A DNA stretch of 64,000 nt from Flavisolibacter ginsengisoli DSM 18119 (GCF_900129295.1 NZ_FQUU01000015.1:1-64000); one strand, 5' to 3'. Counted from the stretch's first letter, positions 27,110 through 35,760 are shown. Notes: generated by a model not told the origin, from the letters alone. Program-made: numbers and translations.

Positions 27110-30100
27110 ATGAGAACGAACCCGACACTACGAACCCTTGTAATTTGTTTCCTGTTTTCTTTGCCTAAACTAGTTTTTTCACAGCCGACAAATGATTTAT
27201 GCGATAATGCAACTCCGCTATACTCATCTGTTACTTGCTCTACTATTACCGGAGATTTACAGGATGCAACAAGCACGGGATCACCCAATGGGGCCTGTGC
27301 TGCTTCAAGTCCCACAAACGACGTATGGTATGTTTTCACTGCTACTTCATCAAATGCAACTATAACAGTAAGCGGTATAGGAAGTAACCTTAAAAATAAT
27401 ACTACATTTATTGAATTATTCAGTGGGACATGCACCAGCTTAACATCAATAATTTGTCAGGATATTACAAGCCCCTTAATAAGGACAACACTTTCTCCAG
27501 GTTCCATTTATTATGTCCGTCTTTATGTTACCGGATCTACATCAGGTACTCCCGCTAATAAAAGAGGATTCAACATATGTTTACAAAGTTCTCCTAACGA
27601 TGAATCTATTTCAGCCATAAGTTTAACACCAAATATTTCTTGTACAAACACAGGGGGGTCACTATTACTTTCTACTATGAGCACTTCATTGCCAGCAGGG
27701 TGCCAGTCAGCAGGCAATCACTGGGATGTATGGTACAAATTTACTGCTGCTAATACAACAAGTACAGTTACCATTAGTAGTCAAGGGACAAATTTCACTT
27801 CTCCTGAAATTCAACTTTTCAGTGGGAGCCCAGGGTCTTTAACTTCTTTGCAATGTGGCACAACAACGCTAACTTCATCTTCATTAACCATAGGGACATC
27901 CTATTACATAAGAGTTTCTAATGTTGGCGCCTCAGCACCTTCTGCTACTGCTACTTTCAATATTTGCGTAACACACCCGCTCCCTCCGCCTTCCAATGAT
28001 AATTGCACGGGTGCAGTATCACTGATATCAAATACTACATGTTCCAATACTGTTACAAACCTGGACCGGGCAACTGCTTCATCTGGCTTACCTGTTGGCT
28101 GCGAATCAGCAGGCACACATTATGATGTCTGGTATAGTTTTGTAGCTAATAATAATTCTCATACCATCAGCTTATCTGGTTTATCAAACATTGCAACCCC
28201 CGAAATTCAATTGTATAGTGGCACCTGCGGAGCATTAACATCACTTCAATGTGGGACTACCTCCATAACCAATAATTCATTAACATCTGGTAATACATAT
28301 TATGTAAGGGTATCCAGCGTTGGCTCGCTGGCTGCAACTACTGGATTCAGTATTTGCGTAACTAATCCAGTTCCTCCTCCCGGCAATGATGATTGTAGCG
28401 GCGCAATAACATTAAATTCTAATACAACCTGTTCAAACACTTCAGGCACTTTGATTAGTGCTACAGCAAGTTCCGGTATTCCAATTGGTTGTGCATCTGC
28501 AGGAAGCCTTTATGATGTATGGTACAAATTTGTGGCAACCGGAACTGTTCAAAATGTTTCAGTAACTGGTTTGGGAGCGGGTATCACAAACCCAGAATTA
28601 CAAATCTTTAGTGGAACATGTGGCTCTTTAACCTCTCTTGCCTGTGGCACTACAAGTCTTGCCGTTCCAAATATCATTATAGGTGCTACCTATTATGTTC
28701 GTGTTTCCAATATTGGCAGTAGTCCATCTAGCGGAGGCAACTTTTCCATTTGCGTTACAGCTCCTGTTCAAGCCACCTATGACATCAGCCGGACTTATAT
28801 TAATGTAACAAAGGGTGCTACAGGAGGAACTGTAAACCCCGGTGATACGCTGGAAATGCGGGCCATCCTTTCTATAAGTTCTAAAACTTTAGACAGTTTA
28901 TCTTTTATTGATACCTTATATAACACTAAAGGCTTACGACTTGTTCCGGGCAGCCTTGCCTGGCGTACCAATGAAGGTAAGATCTACGGAAATGGGGCAT
29001 CTGCCTTTACGGATGCGCTGGATGCTGACCAGGGAACTGTTTACACCAACGGACTGGATACCATCATCAGGATCAATATTGGCGCTGGATCAAATGGCAC
29101 CACCAGGGGGCAATTGACGAGCACTTCCTATCCCCGTGTATTTGGAAGCCCATGCCTAATCATGGCTACCTACAGGGTTGTGGTATATGCCGGTTACAAT
29201 ACAAAGATCAACTTTAAAACAGGTGCCTTAACCTATAAAGACCAGGCAACAGGCATACTAACCAATGCCAGGTTCCCTGTAAATAACTTAATAGTTTACA
29301 ATAGCCCTGGTCTTTGTCCCAATGCAGTATCCGCAACTAATGCCCTTGGTGCCGAATCGAATGGTACCTTTGGAATCCCCAGTGGTGGAACACCTTTAGC
29401 CAGGAACAGGGGAACAACTCCATATATTGGTACAGGTTATACCTATAAACCATTTACTACCACCGGTGGACCAAATGACTACTTCTATGGTATAGCCAAT
29501 AATACAAGTTCTGCATTTACAACAATTAATACTTGGGGTAAGCCAGATGCCACGTATAGGGTCTTTAATTTGTGGGATATTACAGGTGACCATACAGGTG
29601 CCAGCAATCCAACAAGAGGTAACCCTGCGTGCGACACTACAAAACCTGTTAGCCCCACCAATCCTTGCGGCTACATGCTGATAATTAACTCGGCTTACAG
29701 AGCGGATACCGCGTTTACTTATACCGTAAACAACCTATGTCCTAATACCTACTACGAATTATCTGCCTGGTTCAAGAATATTTGTTACAAATGTGGTGCA
29801 GACTCACTTGGCCGATCTTCAACAACAGCGCTCTATATTCCTACTGCCCCTGGCGATTCATCAGGCGTAAGGCCTAACATTGCCTTTGACGTTAACGGTA
29901 GTGATTATTATACTACGGGTGATATTCGATATTCAGGCGTAACACCAACTGGCTCTGACTCTACCAACCAGTGGGTAAAACGCGGTTTTGTGTATTTAAC
30001 AGGGCCTACAGAAACATCTTTCCTTTTAACACTAAGAAACAATGCCCCTGGTGGTGGTGGTAATGACTGGGCTTTGGATGATATTGCTGTGAATACATGT

Positions 30101-31030
30101 CTACCCAATATGCGCTATTCACCATCATTGAATCCATCTGTCTGCCAGAATAATGCCATTGCTATTAATGATACTATCCGTTCCTACTTTAATACCTACC
30201 AGAATTATAAATGGCAAAGAAGTACAGATGCAGGTAATTCCTGGTCTGATATCAGCGGTGCCACAGGTACTTCCACTCCTTCATGGAATGGATCTGCATG
30301 GGAATATATTACCAGCTACACGGTTCCTGTATCGGCAACAACACTTTCCAATGCAGGTGATAAATACAGGGTGGTGGTTTCCACTACTGCAGGCAACCTT
30401 TCCAATGCAAGTTGCCAGGTAACAGATGGAGTGAGCCAGATAGCATTGAATGTAATGGATTGTGGCGTGGTATTAAATACAGACCTGCTATCTTTCAATG
30501 GAAAGCTTGCAAATAACCGTTCTAATCTTTTCTGGACCACTACACGTGAACATGAACCACTGCGCTACCACGTAGAGAAGAGTCTTGACGGTACCAACTT
30601 TACAAGAATAGGATCAATAAATGGCCGTAACAATACCAGTGCAGAAAATAACCATTATTCATTTACAGATTCCTCCATACTTGCAGGCAAAACTTATTAC
30701 AGGATCGTATTGAGTAACCCTGCCGGGAAGATGAAATATTCAAGGATCATTCAGTTGAACACATCTTCCCAGGAGGATTTCAAAGTAGGTGTCATGACCA
30801 ATCCTTTCCAAAAGGACCTTCAATTTGATGTAACATTAAATGAAGATGCCAGGATCAAGGTGTTCTTATTGAATGCATCTGGAGCACCAGTAAGACAAAA
30901 AGATCTTACAGCTTACAATGGAGTCAATTATTTTTCCTTCCAGGATCTTCAATCTTTGTCGCAAGGGATCTACATCCTGCAGGTACAGAACAAGGACCAG
31001 ACGATCACAAGAAAATTGATCAAGAAATAA
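27110..31030 (+). CDS. Large T9SS protein with four N-terminal repeats and adhesin-like middle
   Basis: A 1306-residue exported protein (signal MRTNPTLRTLVICFLFSLPKLVFSQ). Four repeats of about 125 residues (25-157, 163-290, 295-412, 420-545) are homologous to those of the divergent 1432-residue protein. The third repeats share LDRATASSGLP and CESAGTHYDVWY almost exactly. Next come a DUF11-like segment (about 550-700, NVTKGATGGTVNPGDTLEM), a carbohydrate-binding-like domain ending in NDWALDDIAVNTC (about 985-1000), and a T9SS tail ending in QTITRKLIKK. No catalytic site is recognised. It is probably a surface adhesin or binding protein partnering the divergent propeller protein. Confidence 0.85.
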   Translation: MRTNPTLRTLVICFLFSLPKLVFSQPTNDLCDNATPLYSSVTCSTITGDLQDATSTGSPNGACAASSPTNDVWYVFTATSSNATITVSGIGSNLKNNTTFIELFSGTCTSLTSIICQDITSPLIRTTLSPGSIYYVRLYVTGSTSGTPANKRGFNICLQSSPNDESISAISLTPNISCTNTGGSLLLSTMSTSLPAGCQSAGNHWDVWYKFTAANTTSTVTISSQGTNFTSPEIQLFSGSPGSLTSLQCGTTTLTSSSLTIGTSYYIRVSNVGASAPSATATFNICVTHPLPPPSNDNCTGAVSLISNTTCSNTVTNLDRATASSGLPVGCESAGTHYDVWYSFVANNNSHTISLSGLSNIATPEIQLYSGTCGALTSLQCGTTSITNNSLTSGNTYYVRVSSVGSLAATTGFSICVTNPVPPPGNDDCSGAITLNSNTTCSNTSGTLISATASSGIPIGCASAGSLYDVWYKFVATGTVQNVSVTGLGAGITNPELQIFSGTCGSLTSLACGTTSLAVPNIIIGATYYVRVSNIGSSPSSGGNFSICVTAPVQATYDISRTYINVTKGATGGTVNPGDTLEMRAILSISSKTLDSLSFIDTLYNTKGLRLVPGSLAWRTNEGKIYGNGASAFTDALDADQGTVYTNGLDTIIRINIGAGSNGTTRGQLTSTSYPRVFGSPCLIMATYRVVVYAGYNTKINFKTGALTYKDQATGILTNARFPVNNLIVYNSPGLCPNAVSATNALGAESNGTFGIPSGGTPLARNRGTTPYIGTGYTYKPFTTTGGPNDYFYGIANNTSSAFTTINTWGKPDATYRVFNLWDITGDHTGASNPTRGNPACDTTKPVSPTNPCGYMLIINSAYRADTAFTYTVNNLCPNTYYELSAWFKNICYKCGADSLGRSSTTALYIPTAPGDSSGVRPNIAFDVNGSDYYTTGDIRYSGVTPTGSDSTNQWVKRGFVYLTGPTETSFLLTLRNNAPGGGGNDWALDDIAVNTCLPNMRYSPSLNPSVCQNNAIAINDTIRSYFNTYQNYKWQRSTDAGNSWSDISGATGTSTPSWNGSAWEYITSYTVPVSATTLSNAGDKYRVVVSTTAGNLSNASCQVTDGVSQIALNVMDCGVVLNTDLLSFNGKLANNRSNLFWTTTREHEPLRYHVEKSLDGTNFTRIGSINGRNNTSAENNHYSFTDSSILAGKTYYRIVLSNPAGKMKYSRIIQLNTSSQEDFKVGVMTNPFQKDLQFDVTLNEDARIKVFLLNASGAPVRQKDLTAYNGVNYFSFQDLQSLSQGIYILQVQNKDQTITRKLIKK

Positions 31031-31050
31031 AATAAATAAACAGACATTTA

Positions 31051-31080
31051 AAAGCGGTATCAATTGATGCCGCTTTTTTT
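31051..31080 (+). terminator. Intrinsic terminator of the 1306-residue T9SS gene
   Basis: An 11-bp stem with one wobble (AAAGCGGTATC with GATGCCGCTTT) around an AATT loop is followed by a T-run. It lies 20 bp after the stop. Confidence 0.9.
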
Positions 31081-31481
31081 ATGAGTATTAAGTTCCTGAA
31101 GTATAAAATAAAAGTGATAAAACTTTAATAATAGTACTGCCTGCAATTGACCACCTTCTGACTTGCCTGTCCCGACGAATGGCGGGATCATTCTGAGGAA
31201 CGAAGAATCTGTTGTAACCACATAGGCGACCATTGTACTATTGAAGCCTCTTCAACCTAATTAAAAAAGAGTAAACTGTCCTATTTTAAGATGGCTCAAT
31301 AGTCTTACAGGTATGATATCCTTTTCTAATGCAGTTCAAAGATCCCGCTACAGCGGGATGACAGAGCATCAGGGTTTATACTGTGCAACCATACCTGGTG
31401 GTAAAAGCATAAGCGGCCATCAAAACAATAAATCCTCTTCAACTTAAACAAGAAATGAATTATTGTGGTTAACCAGGAGCC

Positions 31482-31574
31482 CTTTGCGAATTCTTTGCGT
31501 GGGTTCTCTCTTTGCAAACTTTGCGATACTCAGTAACGCAAAGAGTGCAAAGATGTTCGCAAAGGATCGCAAAG
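31482..31574. repeat. Symmetric inverted array of CTTTGCG heptamers
   Basis: CTTTGCG or CTTTGCA starts at 31482, 31493, 31510 and 31519. CGCAAAG or TGCAAAG starts at 31537, 31546, 31558 and 31568. The four-plus-four arrangement is symmetric around about 31530 and could extrude as a cruciform or an RNA hairpin with interrupted stems. Function is unknown. Confidence 0.8.
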
Positions 31575-31625
31575 ATGAATACCAATAAAACATGTCTGCA
31601 CTCAGTAGTACCTTTCAGTCCTAAG

Positions 31626-31659
31626 AAACTACAAACTACACACTACAAACTACAAACTT
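31626..31659. repeat. Tandem AAACTAC heptamer repeat
   Basis: Four consecutive 7-bp units (AAACTAC, AAACTAC, ACACTAC, AAACTAC) plus a partial fifth lie just beyond the stop codon of the minus-strand gene at 31662. Confidence 0.75.
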
Positions 31660-31661
31660 CC

Positions 31662-32264
31662 TTAAACAGCATGTTTAAGGAGAAATATTGGAATTTGGTA
31701 ATCCGCTGGAAAGTTTCCTTCGAACTTTATCTTCCATTCATAATCCTCCATATATAGTTGAAAGTACTCTGTGTCTTCAGCAGTAAGTGGTGCAGTTACT
31801 TTGACCAGGAGTTTATTCTTCATCTTCTTTACCTTTTCTTTCTTTGGCTCTTGCAGCCTTGCCTCCAGTTCCTGTTCAAAGGAAGAAAGAAGTAGGGTAA
31901 ACTGCTCCTGGGTTAAAGAGATACGCTTTTGCTCTGAAAGGAAATTGTATAGAGCAGTAAATACACCCCCTTTTTCCATTCCCTGCTTTAAACCAACAAT
32001 AGCTATGGTCCTTACCTGTTTAAACAAATGCCTGTATCTTCTTTTGGTGGGAACAAAGCGGTAGATGATGGAAGACATAATATTGCCTGTTCCAAACCTC
32101 TGAGCGCTTCTCCTGCTTCCTTCAAACGCAGGGTCCTTCCAGAAGCGCCTGGAGTCCACTCCCGGAAGCATTCTTACCAGGTAGCCCCACAACTGATCAT
32201 AATAAAAGTTGGTGTCACCATCCACTGTACCTGTAGCCTTAATGTATCCTGTTTGCTTAGCCAT
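31662..32264 (-). CDS. Orphan 200-residue protein of a paralogous Bacteroidota family, function unknown
   Basis: A 200-residue basic soluble protein with no signal peptide. The opening MAKQTGYIKATGTVDGDTNF is followed by LWGYLVRMLPGVDSRRFWKD, then DPAFEGSRRSAQRFG and SSIIYRFVPTKRRYRHLF. From memory, proteins with this G-x-I-K start and DPAF-x(3)-R-x(3)-FG core recur in several copies per genome in Chitinophagaceae and are annotated only as hypothetical. The C-terminal half (about 120-200) has an acidic/basic helical linker (EARLQEPKKEKVKKMKNK) and a beta-rich end. It is isolated on both sides by short repeats. No function is known, and an association with mobile or repeat DNA is inference. 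Confidence 0.7.
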   Translation of the reverse strand: MAKQTGYIKATGTVDGDTNFYYDQLWGYLVRMLPGVDSRRFWKDPAFEGSRRSAQRFGTGNIMSSIIYRFVPTKRRYRHLFKQVRTIAIVGLKQGMEKGGVFTALYNFLSEQKRISLTQEQFTLLLSSFEQELEARLQEPKKEKVKKMKNKLLVKVTAPLTAEDTEYFQLYMEDYEWKIKFEGNFPADYQIPIFLLKHAV

Positions 32265-32329
32265 ATTATATTAGATTTTATAACTGCAAGATTTTGAAAA
32301 TCCATGTCAGTTCAAAACCACCATGTCCG

Positions 32330-32381
32330 TTTTGGCCGCTTTTGGCCGATATGGCCGGAAATGACCGCTTTTGGCCGCTGG
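32330..32381. repeat. Decamer-spaced TTTGGCCG-type repeats
   Basis: Five related units (TTTGGCCGCT, TTTGGCCGAT, ATGGCCGGAA, ATGACCGCTT, TTGGCCGCTG) follow each other at about one helical turn of DNA. The regular 10-bp spacing would put every unit on the same helix face. Confidence 0.7.
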
Positions 32382-32389
32382 AAAAGAGA

Positions 32390-32464
32390 GTTGAAAAGTT
32401 GAAAGGTTAACAGGTTAGAAAGTTGAGTGGGAGTTGACAGGTTAACAGGTTGAAAAGTTGATAA
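32390..32464. repeat. Tandem octamer array, GTTGAAAA type
   Basis: About nine units of 8 bp starting GTTRA (GTTGAAAA, GTTGAAAG, GTTAACAG, GTTAGAAA and so on) are interrupted once by GGA. GTTAACAG and GTTGAAAA recur exactly. The units are too short, and lack spacers, for a CRISPR. Confidence 0.75.
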
Positions 32465-32608
32465 GGAATAGTCCTAACTTCAACTCCTCAATAATCCTTT
32501 AAATCCTGCTAATCATAGTTCTTTCCTTCATCATTCGATATTCCTTGTTCATCTGTTCGATATTCCCCTTCTTCTTCCTACCTAAGGCATGGGAAAGCCC
32601 TACTAACA

Positions 32609-32645
32609 GTATAGATACTGCATGATGATCACGCAGTATCTATAC
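32609..32645. repeat. Long perfect hairpin, 13-bp stem
   Basis: GTATAGATACTGC at 32609-32621 and its exact complement GCAGTATCTATAC at 32633-32645 enclose an 11-base loop. No T-run follows on either strand, so it is not a classical terminator. It could be a protein-binding dyad, an RNA structure or an element end. Confidence 0.8.
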
Positions 32646-32936
32646 CGTAGCTATATAGTTGATTGGGAGTAGGCCGGGAGTTGATATTAGCCAGGCCAAC
32701 AGCAGGGTCCAGGTAAAACCAAGTATCTACTATGGAAGACTTAAATACTGGCTGCATTATTAAAGAAGTGTATTCCTTTACAACATCAAAATGAGCAATT
32801 GGGTTGCTATGCTTTCAACTTGTTAATGGGTCCTTTTCTCAATCTCTGCCATTTTAGTTATTTACTTTTAAGTTTCACTTTACCGTTCTTCCAGTTAAGT
32901 TTCTTACTATTTTCATTTATTTGCTGAAATTTGGAT

Positions 32937-34025
32937 ATGAATAAACCGGTAATTGGCATTTCCTGCGGTGATTTAAATGGCATTGGTACAGAGCTGATCA
33001 TAAAGACATTTTCCGATCACCGGATATTAGAGCATTGTACACCTGTGATATTTGGATCGAATAAACTGATCAACTTTTATAAGAAATCAGTACCTGATGC
33101 TCATTTCAACTACCAGAGCATCAAGGACTTCAGCAAGGTGAATCCAAAACAGATCAATGTCTATAACTGCTGGGAGGAAGAACTGGCTATCACGCCCGGC
33201 CAGTTATCTGATATGGGCGGCAAGTATGCTGTCAAGTCTTTGCTGGCAGCTGCCGATGCACTGCACCAGGGACATATCCAGGGCCTGGTAACTGCTCCTA
33301 TTCATAAAAAGAATGTACAATCAGAAGAATTCAGGTTTACCGGGCATACCCCTTTTCTTCAGGCAGTGGCAGGGGCTAAAGATGTATTGATGCTGTTATA
33401 TGCTACAGACATAAGGGTAGCCTTGGTAACAGAACATATTCCTGTGAAAGAAATTGCCAATCAAATTACTAAACCAGCGATTTTATCTAAAATAAACCTG
33501 TTGCATGCCAGCCTGCGAAAGGATTTTGGCATTGACAAGCCCAAAATAGCGGTGCTTGGCCTGAACCCACATGCGGGAGATGAGGGATTGATTGGTAACG
33601 AGGAAGAACAGATCATCAAACCGGCCATCAAGGAAGCAAAGCAGGACAAACTGGTTTTTGGACCTTATAGTGCTGATGCGTTCTTCGCCCGGAGAAGCTA
33701 TTTGCAATTTGATGCGGTGCTGGCCATGTACCACGACCAGGGGCTGATACCTTTTAAGACCATTGCAGTAGGAGAAGGTGTGAATTACACCGCCGGCCTG
33801 CCATTTGTGCGCACCTCACCTGATCATGGGACAGCTTTTGATATTGCAGGAAAGAATTTGGCAGATGCAGGATCTTTCACAACCGCTGTTTTTGAATGCC
33901 TGGATATTATTAACCGCCGTAATGAATATGAAGAGCGCAATCGCAACCCGCTGCGAAAAATTACTGCCGAAGTATTAAAGAATGTGGAAGATGAGCGCAT
34001 TGATGATACAATTGATAAGCGATGA
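32937..34025 (+). CDS. pdxA: 4-hydroxythreonine-4-phosphate dehydrogenase PdxA
   Basis: A 362-residue NAD-dependent enzyme of pyridoxal-phosphate synthesis (DXP-dependent route). It oxidises 4-phosphohydroxy-L-threonine. The start is the ATG at 32937 (MNKPVIGISCGDLNGIGTEL), not the upstream TTG. The metal-binding His residues are visible in FTGHTPFL, GLNPHAGDEG and MYHDQGLIPFK. The conserved VRTSPDHGTAFDIAG segment is present near the C-terminus. Length is a little over the ~330 typical because of a charged tail (NRRNEYEERNRNPLRK). It is monocistronic, with its own terminator. Confidence 0.95.
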   Translation: MNKPVIGISCGDLNGIGTELIIKTFSDHRILEHCTPVIFGSNKLINFYKKSVPDAHFNYQSIKDFSKVNPKQINVYNCWEEELAITPGQLSDMGGKYAVKSLLAAADALHQGHIQGLVTAPIHKKNVQSEEFRFTGHTPFLQAVAGAKDVLMLLYATDIRVALVTEHIPVKEIANQITKPAILSKINLLHASLRKDFGIDKPKIAVLGLNPHAGDEGLIGNEEEQIIKPAIKEAKQDKLVFGPYSADAFFARRSYLQFDAVLAMYHDQGLIPFKTIAVGEGVNYTAGLPFVRTSPDHGTAFDIAGKNLADAGSFTTAVFECLDIINRRNEYEERNRNPLRKITAEVLKNVEDERIDDTIDKR

Positions 34026-34055
34026 CCAACTAACTTAAATATTTACTATAGAAAC

Positions 34056-34082
34056 AAGCCTTCCGCGGAGAAGGCTTTTTTA
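34056..34082 (+). terminator. Intrinsic terminator after pdxA
   Basis: An 8-bp stem (AAGCCTTC with GAAGGCTT) around a 6-base loop is followed by TTTTTT. It lies 30 bp past the pdxA stop. Confidence 0.85.
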
Positions 34083-34223
34083 TTAAATGCAATGAAAATG
34101 ACACCTATTTTTAAAATTTTTTTACCTAGTTCATTCCTAGTAAAAACCATTAGTTTTCAATGGATAAGGGTAATATTATTGCGGGAAATACGGTAATACC
34201 CAGGTTTTTTTTAGTAGAAACAC

Positions 34224-34254
34224 TTGCATTAATGAAATACACCTATTATGTTTG
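34224..34254 (+). promoter_or_regulatory. Bacteroidota-type promoter for the 365-residue T9SS gene
   Basis: TTG at 34224-34226 is followed after exactly 20 bases by TATGTTTG at 34247-34254, matching the Bacteroidota -33 TTG and -7 TAnnTTTG consensus. The implied transcript would start near 34260, leaving a leader of about 275 bases before the ATG. Confidence 0.55.
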
Positions 34255-34535
34255 TAATACCAATCCTTTGAAAAGAACAACAACAATAATCTGTACCTGG
34301 TCCTTTCACTTTAATACTACACACCTGTAAGTATTATTTCCCCCACGTACAATTATTGACAAAAGCCCAAGACCAAAAATTTATCCTTCGAAATCCGCTT
34401 TTAAGTCCACCTATCTTTTTGAAGCCTCTATCCGATCCTCTGTAATTACCCTGACTAAGCCAAATCTCCTGAGAACAACCTTCCCAATTTCCTTAGAGAA
34501 TTCAAAATCTATAATCAAACTTAAAACGTACCGTC

Positions 34536-35633
34536 ATGAGAAGGATCTCTACTCTATTTGCATCACTATGCCTAATTCTTACTAACCTTTCTGCCCAAAC
34601 TGGCCCTACAGGAACAATTAGTACTGTTGACCCAAATCCAACACCCGGATGGGGCGCACCGTTAACCGTTAACGATATCCCCAATGGCTTTTCTAGTACA
34701 AACTCCACAACACTAAATGCATTTCCAAAAAACAAGACCACTGAATTAACTTCGCCTGAATATTATTATAATGGTTCTCAAACAGCCATTTACTTTCAAT
34801 ATCTTTTCTCAAATGCTGCGAGTCAACCTACAACAGCTACACCAATCATTAGCATTGTATACGGTTCGCCGCAACAAATACTTTCCTATGCAGTATCACC
34901 TTTTACATTCAACAGTGGAGGAGGAAATTACTATTTTACTTTTGTACCTGCCTCTGCCTTTCCTGCAAATACTAATTTCAAAATAAGGTTATCTCTTAGT
35001 GTAGGAAATGATAAAACAATCACGGCCTTAACACTGACTACCAATGCAAGGTTGGCTGCCAGTAATGCTCCTCTTCCCTTACCTGTAAAACTGGTAAACT
35101 TCAGTGGTTCCGTAAACAAGAACAGGACACAATTACAGTGGATGGTAGCTGAGAATGAGACTGCGAGAAACTTTGAAATTCAAAGAAGTACCAATGGTAT
35201 TGACTTCGCAACTGCAGGTAATATTACAGCCAGCACGAAAACAGGCGACGCCCAATACTCATTTTCAGAAAATATTTCTGCAGAAAGAGTTATGTATCGT
35301 TTGAAGATGTATGATAATAATTACAAAGCAGAATATTCTAAGATATTAGTATTCAACAGCTCCTTATCAACTCAAAAAAGCCTGCAGGTTATCACTAATC
35401 CCATAAAAGAGAAACTGATCATCAGCTTTAACAATGATGTGAACGAAGCAGCCCAGGTAACGATATATGATCACACTGGCCGCACAATTCAAAAGCAAAC
35501 AATGAATGTTGCTGCAGGTGTAAATACCACTACAGTAGCATTGAACGGAAATTATACCAACGGGATGTATATCGTTGAACTGGCAACCAAAACAACAAGA
35601 CTTTCACAAAAAGTCATGTACAGCAATCAATAA
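34536..35633 (+). CDS. Secreted T9SS protein of unknown function
   Basis: A 365-residue exported protein with a signal peptide (MRRISTLFASLCLILTNLSAQ). The N-terminal ~165 mature residues (DPNPTPGWGAPLTVNDIPNG and NGSQTAIYFQYLFSN) form an unrecognised beta-rich domain. An FN3-like domain (LPVKLVNFSGSVNKNRTQLQW) and a T9SS type A tail (from about 285, ITNPIKEKLIISF, TIYDHTGRTIQ, NGMYIVEL) follow. The tail closely resembles that of the next gene, so the pair may be duplicated cargo. A terminator between them suggests separate control. Confidence 0.8.
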   Translation: MRRISTLFASLCLILTNLSAQTGPTGTISTVDPNPTPGWGAPLTVNDIPNGFSSTNSTTLNAFPKNKTTELTSPEYYYNGSQTAIYFQYLFSNAASQPTTATPIISIVYGSPQQILSYAVSPFTFNSGGGNYYFTFVPASAFPANTNFKIRLSLSVGNDKTITALTLTTNARLAASNAPLPLPVKLVNFSGSVNKNRTQLQWMVAENETARNFEIQRSTNGIDFATAGNITASTKTGDAQYSFSENISAERVMYRLKMYDNNYKAEYSKILVFNSSLSTQKSLQVITNPIKEKLIISFNNDVNEAAQVTIYDHTGRTIQKQTMNVAAGVNTTTVALNGNYTNGMYIVELATKTTRLSQKVMYSNQ

Positions 35634-35644
35634 GCACAGCAGTC

Positions 35645-35672
35645 AAACAGCCCTGGCAAAGGGCTGTTTTTA
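35645..35672 (+). terminator. Intrinsic terminator of the 365-residue T9SS gene
   Basis: A 10-bp stem (AAACAGCCCT with AGGGCTGTTT) around a 5-base loop is followed by a T-run. It lies 12 bp after the stop. Confidence 0.85.
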
Positions 35673-35760
35673 CCACCATCCGGATCCTTTGACCGGCCAC
35701 CCACCATCCAATATTTCTGATGATATGAATTTGAGATTATTCAATTCAAAAACAGAAGAA

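Larger units (their letters stand above)
31081..31661. repeat. Non-coding repeat-rich region, left flank of the orphan 200-residue gene
   Basis: No gene is seen here. Three kinds of repeat are visible. Two short hairpins have a CCCG..CGGG core (31170-31187, and ATCCCGC-TACA-GCGGGAT at 31342-31359). Each is associated with short tails such as GATCATTCTGAGGAACGAAG or GGGATGACAG. An inverted heptamer array spans 31482-31574, with four CTTTGCR copies on the left and four YGCAAAG copies on the right. A tandem AAACTAC heptamer occupies 31626-31659. The region ends 3 bp before the stop of the minus-strand gene. Confidence 0.75.
32265..32936. repeat. Non-coding repeat-rich region, right flank of the orphan gene
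   Basis: No gene was found. Contents in order are a palindrome GATTTTGAAAATC (32290-32302), a decamer-spaced TTTGGCCG array (32330-32381), an octamer GTTGAAAA-type array (32390-32464), and a long hairpin with a perfect 13-bp stem (32609-32645). The stretch from about 32700 to pdxA looks like ordinary AT-rich intergenic DNA and must hold the pdxA promoter, which I could not place. Confidence 0.7.
34026..34535. other. Intergenic region: pdxA terminator and promoter/leader of the next T9SS gene
   Basis: This AT-rich stretch holds the pdxA terminator (34056-34082) and a good promoter match (34224-34254). The remaining ~280 bp before the ATG at 34536 would be a long untranslated leader. No open frame, strong hairpin or repeat was seen in that leader. 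Confidence 0.5.

Noticed and set aside
32390-32464. Possible CRISPR array
   Set aside because: Units are 8 bp, directly abutting, with no spacers and no cas genes nearby.
35575-35760. Longer N-terminus for the 549-residue T9SS protein
   Set aside because: The extension passes through a terminator and the end of the previous gene. The ATG at 35761 opens a normal signal peptide.
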